DNA from: Lasioglossum baleicum
Lineage: Eukaryota; Arthropoda; Insecta; Hymenoptera; Halictidae
Length of the DNA stretch: 64,000 nt
Reading direction: 5' to 3'
NCBI RefSeq assembly: GCF_051020765.1
Contig: NC_134929.1
Coordinates: 16,274,635 to 16,338,634 of the forward strand
Below the pieces are notes generated by a model. It was not told the origin of the DNA and searched no databases. It worked only from the letters and a program-made list of their open reading frames with translations. Positions 23,567 to 35,642 of the stretch are shown here, in pieces. Each line of letters starts with the position of its first letter. Position 1 is the stretch's first letter. Position numbers and translations under genes: made by a program.

Positions 23567-24660
23567 CCGAAATAAAATATAATTTAATAAGAATTTGAAT
23601 AAAACCAAATATCAGAAGCATAATTAAATAGAGTGTAAGACAAGCTTTAAAATTACATATAACTCATTAAATTAAGGTAAATATTAAGAGGTATAAAATT
23701 GCAATTAAAACAAAGGAACAGAAATGCTGCATTCCTTTCTTTACAACCTAATATTTTCCACACCCGTTTAAATGAGGACCACAACATTAAACATACCCAA
23801 CCAATGCGACTTTCCTCGTTCCCGAAATCCCCACCGAAAATTGTTGTCCGATCGAGAGATAACGCATCGCTAACGAAACATTGTCGAATAAATTTTACGT
23901 AATCCGCGTGCTCATTACTGCCCGGGGGATTACCATGCGCTAGATAAAAGCCGGACTCTATACGCAAACATAAATGCGCACCGCTTGTCGTCACGATTTC
24001 TCGATTTTACGTGTGATGTCTGCGTGACGTGCGTAACTCGCGAGTGTTAAATTATTGAAAATAATGCGAGACTGACGTCAACGCCGGGAACATGCGAAAC
24101 ATCTCGGTTGGAACGCGGTTGAAGGAACTGTGTTGTTTAAACAAACGCTCGTCGACGGTGGCAACGGTTTTAATCAGCGAGAACCGGTCGAACTGCTGCG
24201 GCGCTGGCTGGTAAAATGAGGGAATAATGTATCGGTCAGTCAACGACAATAGTATTATTTTACCCGTTGTATTTCCCTGAGTTAAGAATAGCCTCGCGTT
24301 AAATGGACAACAGACCGCAAGATTATCGACGGAAAATGTTCGGGGATATTTGAGGAACGAGAATAGAACTGTTAGAGGCTTTTAGCACGGATCAATCTAA
24401 TCTCGTGGTTAAACTTCGGTTGTAGAACGTCTTTTATCTATGGAAACTGTTTTTCTTGATAGGTACATAGTGTCTTTGGAGTTGGCCAAATTATTCATTA
24501 GTCAAACTAGCTGACGAATTAACCGTTTAGTAGCACAGTGTTTGCACAGATTACGAAATAGGTATCATAGTTAGGACCAGAATCGCCAGACCAGGGGACG
24601 AAGTTACCCCCTCTCTGTCAGTACTGGATTAGTCATGTGATGTAGAGGAATAGCGTCGTA
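23567..24660. other. Intergenic, no supported feature
   Basis: A 113-codon frame at 23653-23994 (-) has no domain. Nothing else is supported. Confidence 0.4.
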
Positions 24661-24866
24661 GAAGGGGAAGGTAGGGGAAACTAAATTTCTATTTTACTCA
24701 GTTTGCCGTAATTTATGTATAATAGAAAATTAGAAGGGGAAGGTAGGGAAACTAAATTTCTATTTCTTACCAGTTTGCTGTAATTTAGGTAGAAAATTAG
24801 GTGGGGAAGGTAGGGGAAACTAAATTTTTCTATTTTACTCGAGTTTGTGCTGTAATTGAGGTAGGG
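24661..24866. repeat. Tandem minisatellite of about 70 bp, 3 copies
   Basis: GAAGGGGAAGGTAGGGGAAA, then CTAAATTTCTATTT, then CAGTTTGC.GTAATTTA, recurs at 24661, 24733 and about 24800 (steps about 72 and 68 bp). It ends next to a family A-like end (TTTTTATTTTGCATACAAGT). Confidence 0.8.
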
Positions 24867-24899
24867 AATTTTTATTTTGCATACAAGTCCATTTATTGA

Positions 24900-26131
24900 T
24901 AACAAAGAAGTAGAGTTTCCTAACTTATTTCGGTTAACATTTCTACAACATATAAAACGATTAATTGTTTCCAAAAATCAGTCCATCAAATTATGAATTT
25001 TTGCGGGCATCCTACATAATACTATGCTCCCGCCATTGTCTGCGCGTTCGTGCAATACTATAATAAATCTACGAACTTTGACACGAAGGCTATTAAAGCA
25101 CAAAGAAGTGAGTAATTCTAGATAATCGTTCGGGAATGTTCTGAAATGTTTGATATTATTGAAGACTCGCGACTATTCTCGTGACAACGCAGCGTTGTGC
25201 AACGAAAGTTCTACGGTATTGTAGGATTAATTTGTTAAAATCCCACGTGTTGCCGTGGAAAAGGGTAAAAACAAAACTCTCAGTTTAGGTAACAGTAACA
25301 AAAGTAGAAACAGTTTATTAAATCTCACAAAGGCTCTATCGGTACTCGCTAGACGCTCAATGTTCACTCTCGCAGGGTTAGCTCAAGACCACTCAAGACT
25401 GCCGTTTTCCTTCATCTTCACCCTCGGTGACGTTTTCCTTTTTTCTTTCTCTCTCATTCTTTCTCACTTGGTCACTCACTCATTCATTACCTACAGCCAC
25501 GCAGAATTCCCCGAAACCTAAGCAATAAACTCAGGTCACTTGAAACCGTCCACTCTGTCCCAAACACTCTTCATTTGCACCGAACGTTTACTTTAAACCG
25601 TATCGCAGGCATCCGTCCTCATCCGTGCCGTGATTTATAACATTCGTCTGGGAAAAACCCTACAGTATCGATCCGAATCGATAAAATTTTCTTAATCATT
25701 TCAGACTGAAACTAATTCTGCGATGACCAACCAATTAATAGACGACGAAAAATCTGCACCGATCGTCTCCACGACCCAGTAATCATACGTTTCCGATACG
25801 TTCTACGAGGCGCCTTCGAAATCGCAACTCGTGACCAGATAAGCAGTACAACGCGTACATATGTATATGTATACACTCGACGCTTGTTCACGCGACATTT
25901 GTTCTGGAACAAAGTCAATAAATGTTGTGTGTACATCACGCGGTGCGATTAAAATTGACAATCAACCTCGTCCTGTGTGTTTCCACATTCAGACGAGGGA
26001 GACAACTGGCGAAAATGCGGAAAACAATGTGCAGCGGTCGAATTATGAACACTTCGAAACTACTAAGTAGACGTATAACACGTTGAAAAAATTGTTTAAA
26101 CCTTCTATGACAGCATAGTCTTTTTAAACTG
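24900..26131. other. Intergenic, no supported feature
   Basis: Only short frames. The stretch 25255-25521 is low-complexity on its C-terminal side. Confidence 0.4.
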
Positions 26132-26236
26132 TTGGATTGGCAAGAAAGTAATTTCGGTATTTTAAGGTAAAGTAAAACCGAATTTCTTTATTCAACCGAT
26201 GAAATTTAATCAATCAAATATTTTCTTATTTATTCT
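26132..26236. mobile_element. Mariner-type MITE fragment, interrupted
   Basis: TTGGATTGGCAAGAAAGTAA then TTTCGGTATTTTAAGG corresponds to the left arm of the element at 44995. At 26237 it switches to a second repeat. Confidence 0.6.
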
Positions 26237-26640
26237 TTCTTTGGTCGGAATTATGAAAAACAATAGTAAAAATTGATTATTGCAACTTTTTTAGCTGGGT
26301 AAATAACGAAAATTTAAAAGATCTGTTGTTGTATACGGTTAGTAAGTATACAGTAGTACATCTGTAATATACATTCTGAAAATTTAATTGAAATTGCTTA
26401 ATTGGTTTACGAGTTATAAATGAAAAAGTGGTAAAAAGGTCGAAAATTTTGAAAAATTGCAATTTTCACCACTTTTGATCGTTTATAACTCGTAAACCAA
26501 TTAACCAATTTCAATGAAGTTTTCAGAGCGTATAATAATGAATTTTTACTATTTTTTTCGCAATTCCGACCAAATGCATTTTTTCAAGATTTTTTTAAAC
26601 GTGATTTACTAAACTAATTCCTCTAGCCTTACAGAGAAAT
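26237..26640. mobile_element. Palindromic repeat family X, copy 1
   Basis: TTTGGTCGGAATTATGAAAA (left) and its inverse TTTTTCGCAATTCCGACCAA (right) enclose AATTGGTTTACGAGTTATAA and its complement. The right tail CTAGCCTTACAGAGAA matches the start of copy 2 at 30966. It appears to have been inserted into the mariner fragment to its left. Confidence 0.6.
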
Positions 26641-28422
26641 TGAAGTCGTTTGGTCCATTCATAAAAAGGTTCTTCTGATTTAAAGTGTGTGTGATCAGTT
26701 TGGCTCCTAACTGTGTATTAGTGATCTTAAACAGTTTCTTAGAAATATATTATATTTTACACTGCTATAATAATCACAGACAGAGTTATCTCTGTGCAAT
26801 TTTTCCATCTGTTCATACTCATTCGAACCGAGTCTGGAAGAATCCTAATTGCATCATCTCCCGCCACGAAACCGGCGCAGATACGCTCGGTTTCGACGCC
26901 ACTCCGCGTTTTTTGCGTTTTCAGATAATATGTTAGTATTATTCTTAGCATTTACATGTGTCAGTAAACCCGACAGTGACGCAACCATCGCCGGGACAAT
27001 TATCAATTAATTGCTCGGCGGTTTCAGTCGGTCGGACAAATTCGGATTATGAAAGAGCTCTCGTTTATCTTGCCAGGTCGCGCGACGATGTCAAGCCGAA
27101 TGTTCCGGAGTTAACTAGCGCGATTTGCTAATTACTTTGCTCGACGAATTGCCTGCTACGGGACCCACATGTTTGTAAACTGCGTCTGAATCTCGATCCG
27201 AACCCGGTATCTCCAGATTCGTCTGCTTCAACCACTTGATTTTTCTCGCACGACCAGGACATCGAAGAATAGACCAAAGAAAATTTCTGTCTTGCATTTA
27301 ATGTATGCATTAAAAAAAATAATGAGTAACATTTATATTTAACAGATGATATTTAGATTGAAAATCTCCACCACGAGTCTGACCCGTTGTTAGAAGGAAA
27401 GGAGGGGGTTAACTATCGCGGAGCTGCTCAAAGTTGATCTTCTAACCTTTCCCGAGGAAAAACGACTCGAGTGTAATAACGTGTCAGATATGGTCAGCGA
27501 AGCGGCTATAATTTTATACTACCTTGTACGCTGCAAACTGTGCGAGCGAGAGAAAAATCAATTTTTCCCAGACCGGAATTACTAAAATTATTCAAGGAAA
27601 ATATACATTTCTATGTACCTAAATCTCGTGACTTAGCAAACATATCTGTTTCGCATACAGATCCGCAATCTGATGGTGGCGTTAAAAAAAGAAAAACGTA
27701 ATTAACGCTCCAGATAGCTGCATCATTAAGTGCAGCGCGCGTCACATTTTCGCGAGATTGATTTTTTACGAGAGTACGTAACCCCTTAAGTGAAAATCTA
27801 ATTCAGAATAAGCGTCACGTAAACGACGCCGCGCCGGTATCGGAAACTGAGCTTGCACGGGCATAATAAAGCTCGATTGAACGCGTGGGCGTGACGTCTA
27901 TCACCGGCATTGTAAAACGGGGCATTATTATATCAAAGTAGCGGTCGAGGTAGCCGGATCTCTTTTCTTCTCTTCTTTTTACGCTTTGTTAATCTCAATC
28001 ACGTCGATCCGCGCGTGTAGAAAGTGCGCCACGTGTTAAGTCGTCCATGGAATCGCTCGATTCCACGTGCGCTCGATTTTCTCCGCGACCTTCCCGAGCC
28101 CTACAGTCCCCGAATTGTGTGCATGCTGCAAATTATCTCTGCACGTGCACGGTTCGTTCTCTCCTCTCCTTCTCCCGATTTAACCACCCACATGTGACTG
28201 ATTCAGGACGGCCACAGCCGGCGGATATACCCACCTAGGAAAACCCGTGGGCAGCGTCATGAAACTCTCGCAAACTAGACGGAAAAATCGCCGGGACCCC
28301 TACAGCGATTCTACACGCGCGCGTCGCGTCGTCAGAAGTCATGCTCTTCAGACGACAAGACGCGTCATCGAGTGTACGATGATAACGGTGTACACGCGCT
28401 CTGATTGATCAAAATGCTGTAA
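26641..28422. other. Intergenic; family A end fragment
   Basis: GCATACAGATCCGCAATCTG near 27653 is a solitary family A terminus. The block 27780-28330 is G+C-richer, but its open frames (for example 28047-28238) are unrecognised. Confidence 0.4.
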
Positions 28423-29190
28423 CGCCTCGATACATACGCCTCCCGTTTGCCAGATCGATTAACTCCGAAAAATGAAAGCTAGAGAAAATCGATGAAATAG
28501 TGTATATTCATTTTTAAAAGTTAATTCAATTTTTGTCATAAGAACATTTGAACTCGAATATTTTCCCAGGTGTATCGGACCCAATTCAATTTTTGTCACT
28601 CGATGAAAAATCACAGTAACACCTCGATGCACGACCCTCTCATTTGCCACATCAATTAACTCCACAAAATGAAGAATGGACATTTACTTTTAAAAGCTCT
28701 TACATATATTTTTTGTCACTCGATGTAAAAAGTACTGAACCGCCTCGATGCACGAGCCTCTCATTTGCCACATCAATTAACTCCGCAAAATGAAGAATGC
28801 ACATTTATTTTTAAAAGCTCCTATATTTTTTTGTCTCTCGATGTAAAAAGTACAGTAACGCCTCGATGCACGAACCTCTCATTTGCCACATCAATTAACT
28901 CCGCAAAATGAAGAATGCACATTTATTTTTAAAAGCTCTTGTATTTTTTGTTATTTAATGTGAAGAGGGCTGTAAGGCCTCGATACATACGCCTCTCGTT
29001 TGCCAGATCCGTCAACTCCACAAAATAAAAGCCAGATTTATTATTATTATTTTATTATTTTATTATATTTATTTTTAAAAGCTCTTGTGATTTTTGTCAC
29101 TCGATGTAAAAAGTACTGTAACCCCTCGAAGCACGACCCCCTCATTTGCCAAATCAATCAACTCCGCACAATGAAGCTAAGGAAAAAGTT
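28423..29190. repeat. Tandem array of about 118 bp, 6 units
   Basis: Units starting CGCCTCGAT or similar occur at 28423, 28620, 28741, 28859, 28977 and 29122. The core is TCATTTGCCACATCAATTAA then CTCCGCAAAATGAAG, followed by TTTTTAAAAGCTC and TCGATGTAAAAAGTAC. The unit step is 118-121 bp in the middle; the first and fifth steps are longer because of insertions. Two head variants occur: CATACGCCTC in units 1 and 5, and GCACGA..CCTC in units 2, 3, 4 and 6. Confidence 0.88.
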
Positions 29191-30965
29191 ACTTGAAACG
29201 TCCAAAGGAACCGCCCTGTAGAATAATACAACTTGTCAGAATAAAATGAAACCCAGAAGAGAATAGAATGGATCAGTTCCATCAAGTTTCATCAAGTTTT
29301 AGCTCACACAGAAACGATGAAAATGAAATGATCGATGAGAAAAGGAAACCTGCTCTCTCAAACATTAATTCTATTGACTTTTCCTATGATCGATCAGTGT
29401 CGACTTCGGCACGTGGAACTGGCGTAAGACTCGTGTAGGTGAAAAAGTGAGAATTCCGACAACAATAATGGAGATGTCATAACGCTCTATTTTTGTGGAG
29501 TTGCCTCGCGCAACAGGAGATTTCATCTCGTTCGAAACAGGATCATAATTTAAAGGGGAATCTAAATCGAGACACGAATTTGCAATTCAAAACTGTTCAA
29601 GCTGGAAATGTTTCGAATTACTGGCCGCAGCGGTTTCATTGAAGTTTTCGCAAAGTATTCCAACGATTTCAGGTGCACGTGGATGGAGAATTCATTTATT
29701 TCCAGAGTTATGCTTTCCCGAGTTGAACCTATATCGCGGACATGAATTCAACATTCGACGTGTACATATATGTAACTGCGACTGCCACAGTTGTGTCTTC
29801 GAGGTATTTTCGAATCATTGAATCATTTCGTGGATTTTGCTTCGTGACTAATGTAAGATATTGGAATTTGGAAAGCACAGTCTTGTGTGAATGTGTTAGA
29901 ATAATATTAAAATCCTACACAATAAGCGATTATTGACTTATATTAGTCCCATAAAATAAACAGATGGATTCTGGGAAATGAGTAGATGGAATGGAAAATG
30001 TAAAAAGCATTTAAAGAATTTGAAAATCAATTATTAGAAATACATGTGTTTATTTTGCATCAATATGCGCAGTCTACTAATGACTTCCGATGAAGTGAAT
30101 AATTTTCATAAATATTCAAGAACATATATCCTATTAACTTTTAAAAAACTTAATAACCATCTTCCTCGTCGTTTAAAATATCTTGCACGCAATTGTGTCA
30201 ATTGAATGCGTCTTGAAATTTTCCTGTTATTTCTACAGTAGTTCCCTGGTTGTACACAATTGAACAAGGTTCTCACCATTTGCATAATTATTGCATACAG
30301 TGATATTGTTAGCAACTGTACTGAATAATTGATAACGATGGCCATGAACTTCTGATGGAAAATTACGGTTTTAATACTGATTGAAAAACATTTGAGGCAA
30401 AAAGCTGTTATTATATCAGTAGAAATGCGAAATAAGCTGGTTCCCCGTTTGCTGTGCAGCATTTATTGCACAACAGTGTCATAATACGCTTATTTTAGTG
30501 CATTCAATTCAGACAATATGTTTTCATTTGTATTCTGTGCTGGTCCGGTGCATAGTCGATTGAGGACACCCACGATTCCGCAGGTTTTGTCCGCTGTTTG
30601 GTTCAATACCTATCACGGACGTGTCACCGGATTGTGAATCAGGCAGAATCAATTGACGTTTGTTAGGCTCGCACACCTCTCAGCTTGTGCGTTTTATATC
30701 TCTGTGATTGGAAGCGTGTAATGTTTCCATTAAATCGCTGTTCGAGCACAACATCCACTTTACGTGATCTGCAGTGGAAATCATACTGGAAATATCTTAC
30801 GCAAATCGGGAGACTAATAAAGCATGCAAATCGTTTAGTTCCTAAGATATTTTTAGTGTAACAAATGTTAATGAGTGAGCAATTCACAAACGTTTGTAGA
30901 GTAACCGATATACAGTTATTACAACTGTATTGCAGTTAGGAGTTGTATTATACATACGACTTGAA
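29191..30965. other. Intergenic; partial family A copy
   Basis: The stretch 29955-30079 ends with GTTTATTTTGCATCAATATG then CGCAGTCTA and is a degraded family A member. A 118-codon frame at 30106-30462 (-) has no recognised domain. Confidence 0.4.
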
Positions 30966-31280
30966 TTTCTCTGTAAGGCTAGCAGAATTATTTTGTAAAT
31001 GACGTCTAAAAAATATGTTGAGAAAATGCATTTGGTCGGAATTGTGAAAAAGAATAGAAAATATTGATTTTTACGACTTTTTCAGCTGGGCCAATAACGA
31101 AAATTTAAAAGATGTGTTTGGTCAACTTGTATAAATTATATACCTACGCTCCGAAAATTTCATTGAAATTGGTTAATTCGTTTACGAGTTGTAAACGATC
31201 AAAAGTGGTAAAAATTGCTATTTTTCAAGTCTTTCGGCCTTCTTAACACTTTTTCACTTATAACTCGTAAACCAATTAAA
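30966..31280. mobile_element. Palindromic repeat family X, copy 2
   Basis: Begins TTCTCTGTAAGGCTAG, continues TTTGGTCGGAATTGTGAAAA, and shares TGGGCCAATAACGAAAATTT and TAACTCGTAAACCAATTA with copy 1 at 26237. The right side is shortened. Confidence 0.55.
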
Positions 31281-31329
31281 TTTCTTAATTGAAGATAAAC
31301 TCAATCTTGTGTCAAGAATCATATATTAC

Positions 31330-31439
31330 TAGACTGTGGATTTTATGCGTTTCTGGCAGAAATACATTTCTATTTAACTGGTGTTCCATGCAATTGATAC
31401 AGTAAATTGTTATTCAGCAAGGAGCTGTCCGCAGTCTAC
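31330..31439. mobile_element. Family A MITE copy 7, short
   Basis: TAGACTGTGGATTTTATGCG at the left and TGTCCGCAGTCTA at the right; about 110 bp, internally deleted or diverged. Confidence 0.6.
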
Positions 31440-34207
31440 TTGTTAGTAAATCTAATAATACAATCGCTATTTGAGGATCATTGAACGGTAACAATAAATC
31501 TCGAATGATTTCCCAAGGAACAGCGTAAACTTTCACGAGCACTCAATCTATAAATAAATCGCCACCTAAATTTGCCAACTTGTATCATCCAATATTCTGT
31601 CACGCAAATTAAAATTATCTCTCGGTCTCATACAGGTATGAGATATAGTGAACGGCTAGTGCAAAGTTTTACTCCTTATCGTTTCATCGTGAACATTGCC
31701 AAAGCGTAGACGAGCCTAGAACACAATTTCAAGTGTTGATAAATGTAGCCATTGAGAAATTCATGGGCTGCCGGCGATGTATTGTTACAGTTTGTTTACT
31801 TCTGCTTTTCAAGAATGCACATATTGTACATGCCATGGCAATTATTATATTAGATAAATCGGTATTGCACAGCAAATTTATAGCTCGATCGCTGCGCAAT
31901 TATTGAGACTGTATATTTTGCTTTCTCTTGTTCACCATTGTAGTTTACCTTGCCCACGCTTCCTCGTCGCCTGGATTGTGCGATGATCCTTTCTGGGAAC
32001 CTTGATTTATCCAAAAACCTTTTGAAAACCACTTTTCCTCGGAACCGTGACTAAACAGCGAATATAGAAACTGGTCTGCTCTCTGTAGAAATCGAATGGT
32101 ATCATCGAATATTTTTACTCGTTCTTAATAGTGGATTAAGATCCACGCCTAATAGCGAATTAAAATTTATTCACTATTTCAGATTGGCAGAAAAAATTTG
32201 TTGTGCATTTTAATGTCCCATGGAAAGACGTGAACAGTTATCATATTAACGAAATTTATTTAATCCAAGAAAACTCTAAATACATATATATCATCCCTTC
32301 GACTTATAAACGAAGCGTTTATTTTCTAAAATTTCTCCGGGAGGTTCAATCCCAGTATAAATAATTAAAAAACAATTTGAATGTGTGTAAAGTGGAGTGA
32401 AAGGTCTCTACCAAATAAGGAAAAAGCAATTTACGGAAATAATGCGTTGGTGCATTATGCAATGATGGTGAATTTGATGTAAAATTGTAAAGGATGCACC
32501 GAGCAGTCATGCTGTAGCCATCGTTCTTCGGTTAAACACAGAAACGTTGTAAGGGACAGGAAATCGATAGGTAGCCGATATAGCACCGTTGAACTGAGAA
32601 TCTCTGCCCTCTCTAATCTGCAAAGGTGGCCTGACGTATGTCCGCTTATGAATGTAACACGGAGGACGGTGACATTTCACCGTCGAAGATAAGCCTACGC
32701 TTTTCTTTTTCTCCGCATAATTCGGTGGGGTGTGTATGGGGCACGCGAAGTCCATCGGCCGACAGCCGCCTTTCATTTCCTGGGGATTTTTACTTTTACA
32801 ACCTCACGTGTGGGAGATGCATCGGTGTTCGGTTGCACGGCTCCGTTCGAGTCACATTCACTGTCTGCGCTAAGAACTTGATGCAGGTTGTCGGATTCCG
32901 GGGTGAAATGATCGTCAATCTTTTTACGTGAAATAAAAGCGTGAAATAAATCGGTAATTCCGCCATATCAATTTCTTTAGGTTCATCTTTTGGTTTCCGA
33001 TCAGTCGAAAAGAGTATTGTATAAAAAAAGATATATAATCGATGTAACGGTTATTTTTACTTTGAAAAACTCAGACATTGTACCACAACTACCACAACTA
33101 AAAAATTGACTTGATCCCGTCGAAAATGTAAAGATTAGGGTGTCAAACTCCACTTTGGCGGTTCAGGGTTAAGCGCAGTTAAAATATAACAAAAATGTTT
33201 TTTATCATTATTAATGATCCCGGTTTTAATCGTTTCATTGATTAGATAGATGCGTTCGTAAAGCAAGTTTGATAAAATATGTATTACGATGGCCACTGAT
33301 AAGTCATAGCATCTGTGACATGGATTGATTATTTTACTCAACTGAGAAACTCAATTATGAACAATGCATTTTATAAATATTAATAATATTGCCATTGCCA
33401 TACCGTTTCACAATTATTTATTAGTATTGCCAAGCTGATTAATCAATAAATCACTTTATCAACCCTTATATAAAACAACAATTTGTATTTATCAAATTAC
33501 GCTGCATATTACGGATATTTAGTACAAAAATAAGACAATAAATGGTTATATTAAGATTGACTAGGTGATTCACATTTTACACGCGACATATTTTACACCA
33601 CGTGTGCCCGTGACATACACGGGTAGTATACATTACGATCTGTTTACCCTGATACACCTGACCGCTGATTAAAAAGTACAAGTATCAATACACGGGTACA
33701 TTAATTACACATGTACTTTTAATCCGCGTTCAAAAACTAGAATCTCTAATCGACGAACATAATCTCCCCCCACATAACTGAAAAAGTGAAAACATATTAA
33801 TATGCTATAAATGTAAATGAACGCGAAATTTACCAGAGAGCGTCAACACAAATCGATTATGCGAGTTCCCCGCAGGTATGTGCAAACAATTTAAACGCAA
33901 ATCGAAAGGGTATTGACATCGGGGTTAATCATGATAAGGCGGCTACCGTCGGATTATCGTATTTATCAAACTTTTGATTAACTATAAATATCAACCGATG
34001 GACTTTCGCCTGTGCAATCCTCTTGTCGTCGTTCTGGAAATAGTCTTTCTGAAAACGGTGTGAAAAAGGCGCAAGAAAAACAGTGTAACATTTGAAACTT
34101 TATGATATTATTTATACATGTATATACATTTACACAGATTTATATTATTTATAAATATATAGACAATATTTTCAATTTAGCTTAATTTTTCAATCAACAA
34201 AACGAGA
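31440..34207. other. Intergenic, largely unique A+T-rich sequence
   Basis: No gene or clear repeat. A small inverted pair (GATTAAAAAGTAC near 33667 and GTACTTTTAATC near 33715) is the only structure noted. Frames at 32507-32931 overlap on both strands without a domain. Confidence 0.4.
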
Positions 34208-34209
34208 TA

Positions 34210-34372
34210 CAGTGATTCCCGTTAATAAACAATTTAATGATTTCGGCGCCACAGGTTCGATAAATTTTACTCACTAAGCAATAAACTCCCATTAATATTC
34301 GGACGCTCTAAAAAAAACCATAATTTTTGGAATGGAGACACGAGTCTACCCGAATATTAGTGGGAGTCACTG
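34210..34372. mobile_element. CAGTGAYTCCC-ended MITE (pogo/Tigger-like ends)
   Basis: TA then CAGTGATTCCCGTTAAT at 34208, and CCGAATATTAGTGGGAGTCA then CTG at the right end. An internal ACTCCCATTAATATTCGGAC at about 34285 pairs with the right end. It is related to the element at 61134. The right TA is not preserved. Confidence 0.5.
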
Positions 34373-35412
34373 TCCATATATCATCGATTGAAATAACTTG
34401 TTATAAATACTAAAGAGATACTAAAATTTATTTGCAAATTACAGTAGATCCTTTATAAACGCAAAAACAATATCCCCTCCACTGTAGTAATCTGACCTCG
34501 GCTCGGTGTGAACCACTACTAATGCGACGCGGAGAGTCGCAGTCGCCGGCACAGTTCAAATTCTTTTATTATTACTTATTTTTTAATGAAACTTTCTCCA
34601 ATATATTTGTGGCATTTTTTTGATTAAAATAAGACCAAACACGATATAATTTCATCTGTATTTAGTAGTTTAATTGACGATGAACATTTTGGGCGCAAGG
34701 AAGGACAGCATAGGGGAAAGAAGGAGACGCGGAGAAAGTCGGAGTCGATTCGCCCGCGCGCGGTCTCTCTTTACACGCGCTGTCATTCTCTATTACGTTC
34801 GGCTCGGCCTTTGAAGCTCAAAAAAGTAGTATCCGTTTACGAACTTTGCAAACGAACCTCCCCGAGGCTTTTGCGTTTAAATAGGATTGACTGTATTATT
34901 CGAAATAAATTTCGCCCAGGTCTGCTCTGAAACAAGTATCAGCGTATGTCCGTAAGATGATTCGCTAATGGGTGATCCTCGGCGCACGAGAGCAACAGCC
35001 AGTGCATCACGGGTGGGTCGGAGCGACCTGAATGTGTTAATCAACCGTAGAACCTGACCTTTCAACGATGGGAACGTTGTCCAGTGAGACGACGAGGAAG
35101 ACTGAAATTCGCAGGCAGTACGGCCGTGTACCAGAGTACCAGGACTCTGGAATTCGTCCGTGATAACGTGCGCTATCACTCTGGCGACTCGTTATTTATT
35201 TATCAACATGTGCCAGTAACGTGTCGGCGCCACGCGCGGAGAATCCCTGCCCCTGTGTAACTCGTCCGTACACACACACGTGCACGTGCGGCCTTACACA
35301 AGCTCGGTGTAGCAGCGCACACGGTTGCGCAGATGGGGTTTTCTGCTTCGGGTCTCGTCGCCCCCCACCGGCGGCGCTCGCCGTCTTCGGGAAGCCCAAC
35401 CCACACCGCAGT
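34373..35412. other. Upstream region of the candidate pinocchio promoter
   Basis: From about 34690 the sequence becomes G+C-richer, peaking at 35220-35400. No coding frame is convincing (100 codons at 34877-35179, -, no domain). It is probably regulatory sequence; this is inferred from position only. Confidence 0.35.
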
Positions 35413-35450
35413 TATAAAAGGCACTCGCGCGACGACGGTTACCTTCAGTC
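35413..35450 (+). promoter_or_regulatory. Candidate core promoter: TATA box plus initiator
   Basis: TATAAAAG at 35413-35420 is followed by an arthropod-type initiator TCAGTC at 35445-35450, so a +1 A at 35447 would lie about 34 bp from the first T, slightly wider than usual. The region just upstream (35220-35400) is unusually G+C-rich for the window and has CACGTG E-box sequences near 35284. I infer that it drives pinocchio because the next transcription-competent exons on this strand are that gene's. Confidence 0.45.
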
Positions 35451-35642
35451 AGACTAGAAACATCGCAGCCGTTATTTCGAAGTTTCTAAAGACCCTTAAA
35501 ACTAGCTTCTCTCGAAAGCATCCGTTGTATTCACGAACTTTACGTTTCGACTGTATATCGAAGTTCGAAAACCAGAGTGAAAGTCAGTGCACCATTCTCG
35601 TGCTTCAACTGTCGTCCCGGTTCTCAAGGATTACTGCGAAAC
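35447..35642 (+). other. Pino: Candidate 5' non-coding exon of pinocchio
   Basis: The exon runs from the putative initiator A to a consensus donor (GTAAGT at 35643). It is 196 nt long without a single ATG, which fits a 5' UTR. Splicing to the acceptor at 48536 would give an intron of about 12.9 kb. There is no transcript evidence, so this could belong to another unit or be chance. Confidence 0.4.

Noticed and set aside
24661..24974. 97-codon minus-strand repeat open frame
   Set aside because: It is the translation of a 70-bp G+A-rich minisatellite; the unit length is not a multiple of three in every copy and no domain is present.
32338..32360. B-box-like GGTTCAATCCC
   Set aside because: No A box upstream and no cloverleaf; an isolated motif match.
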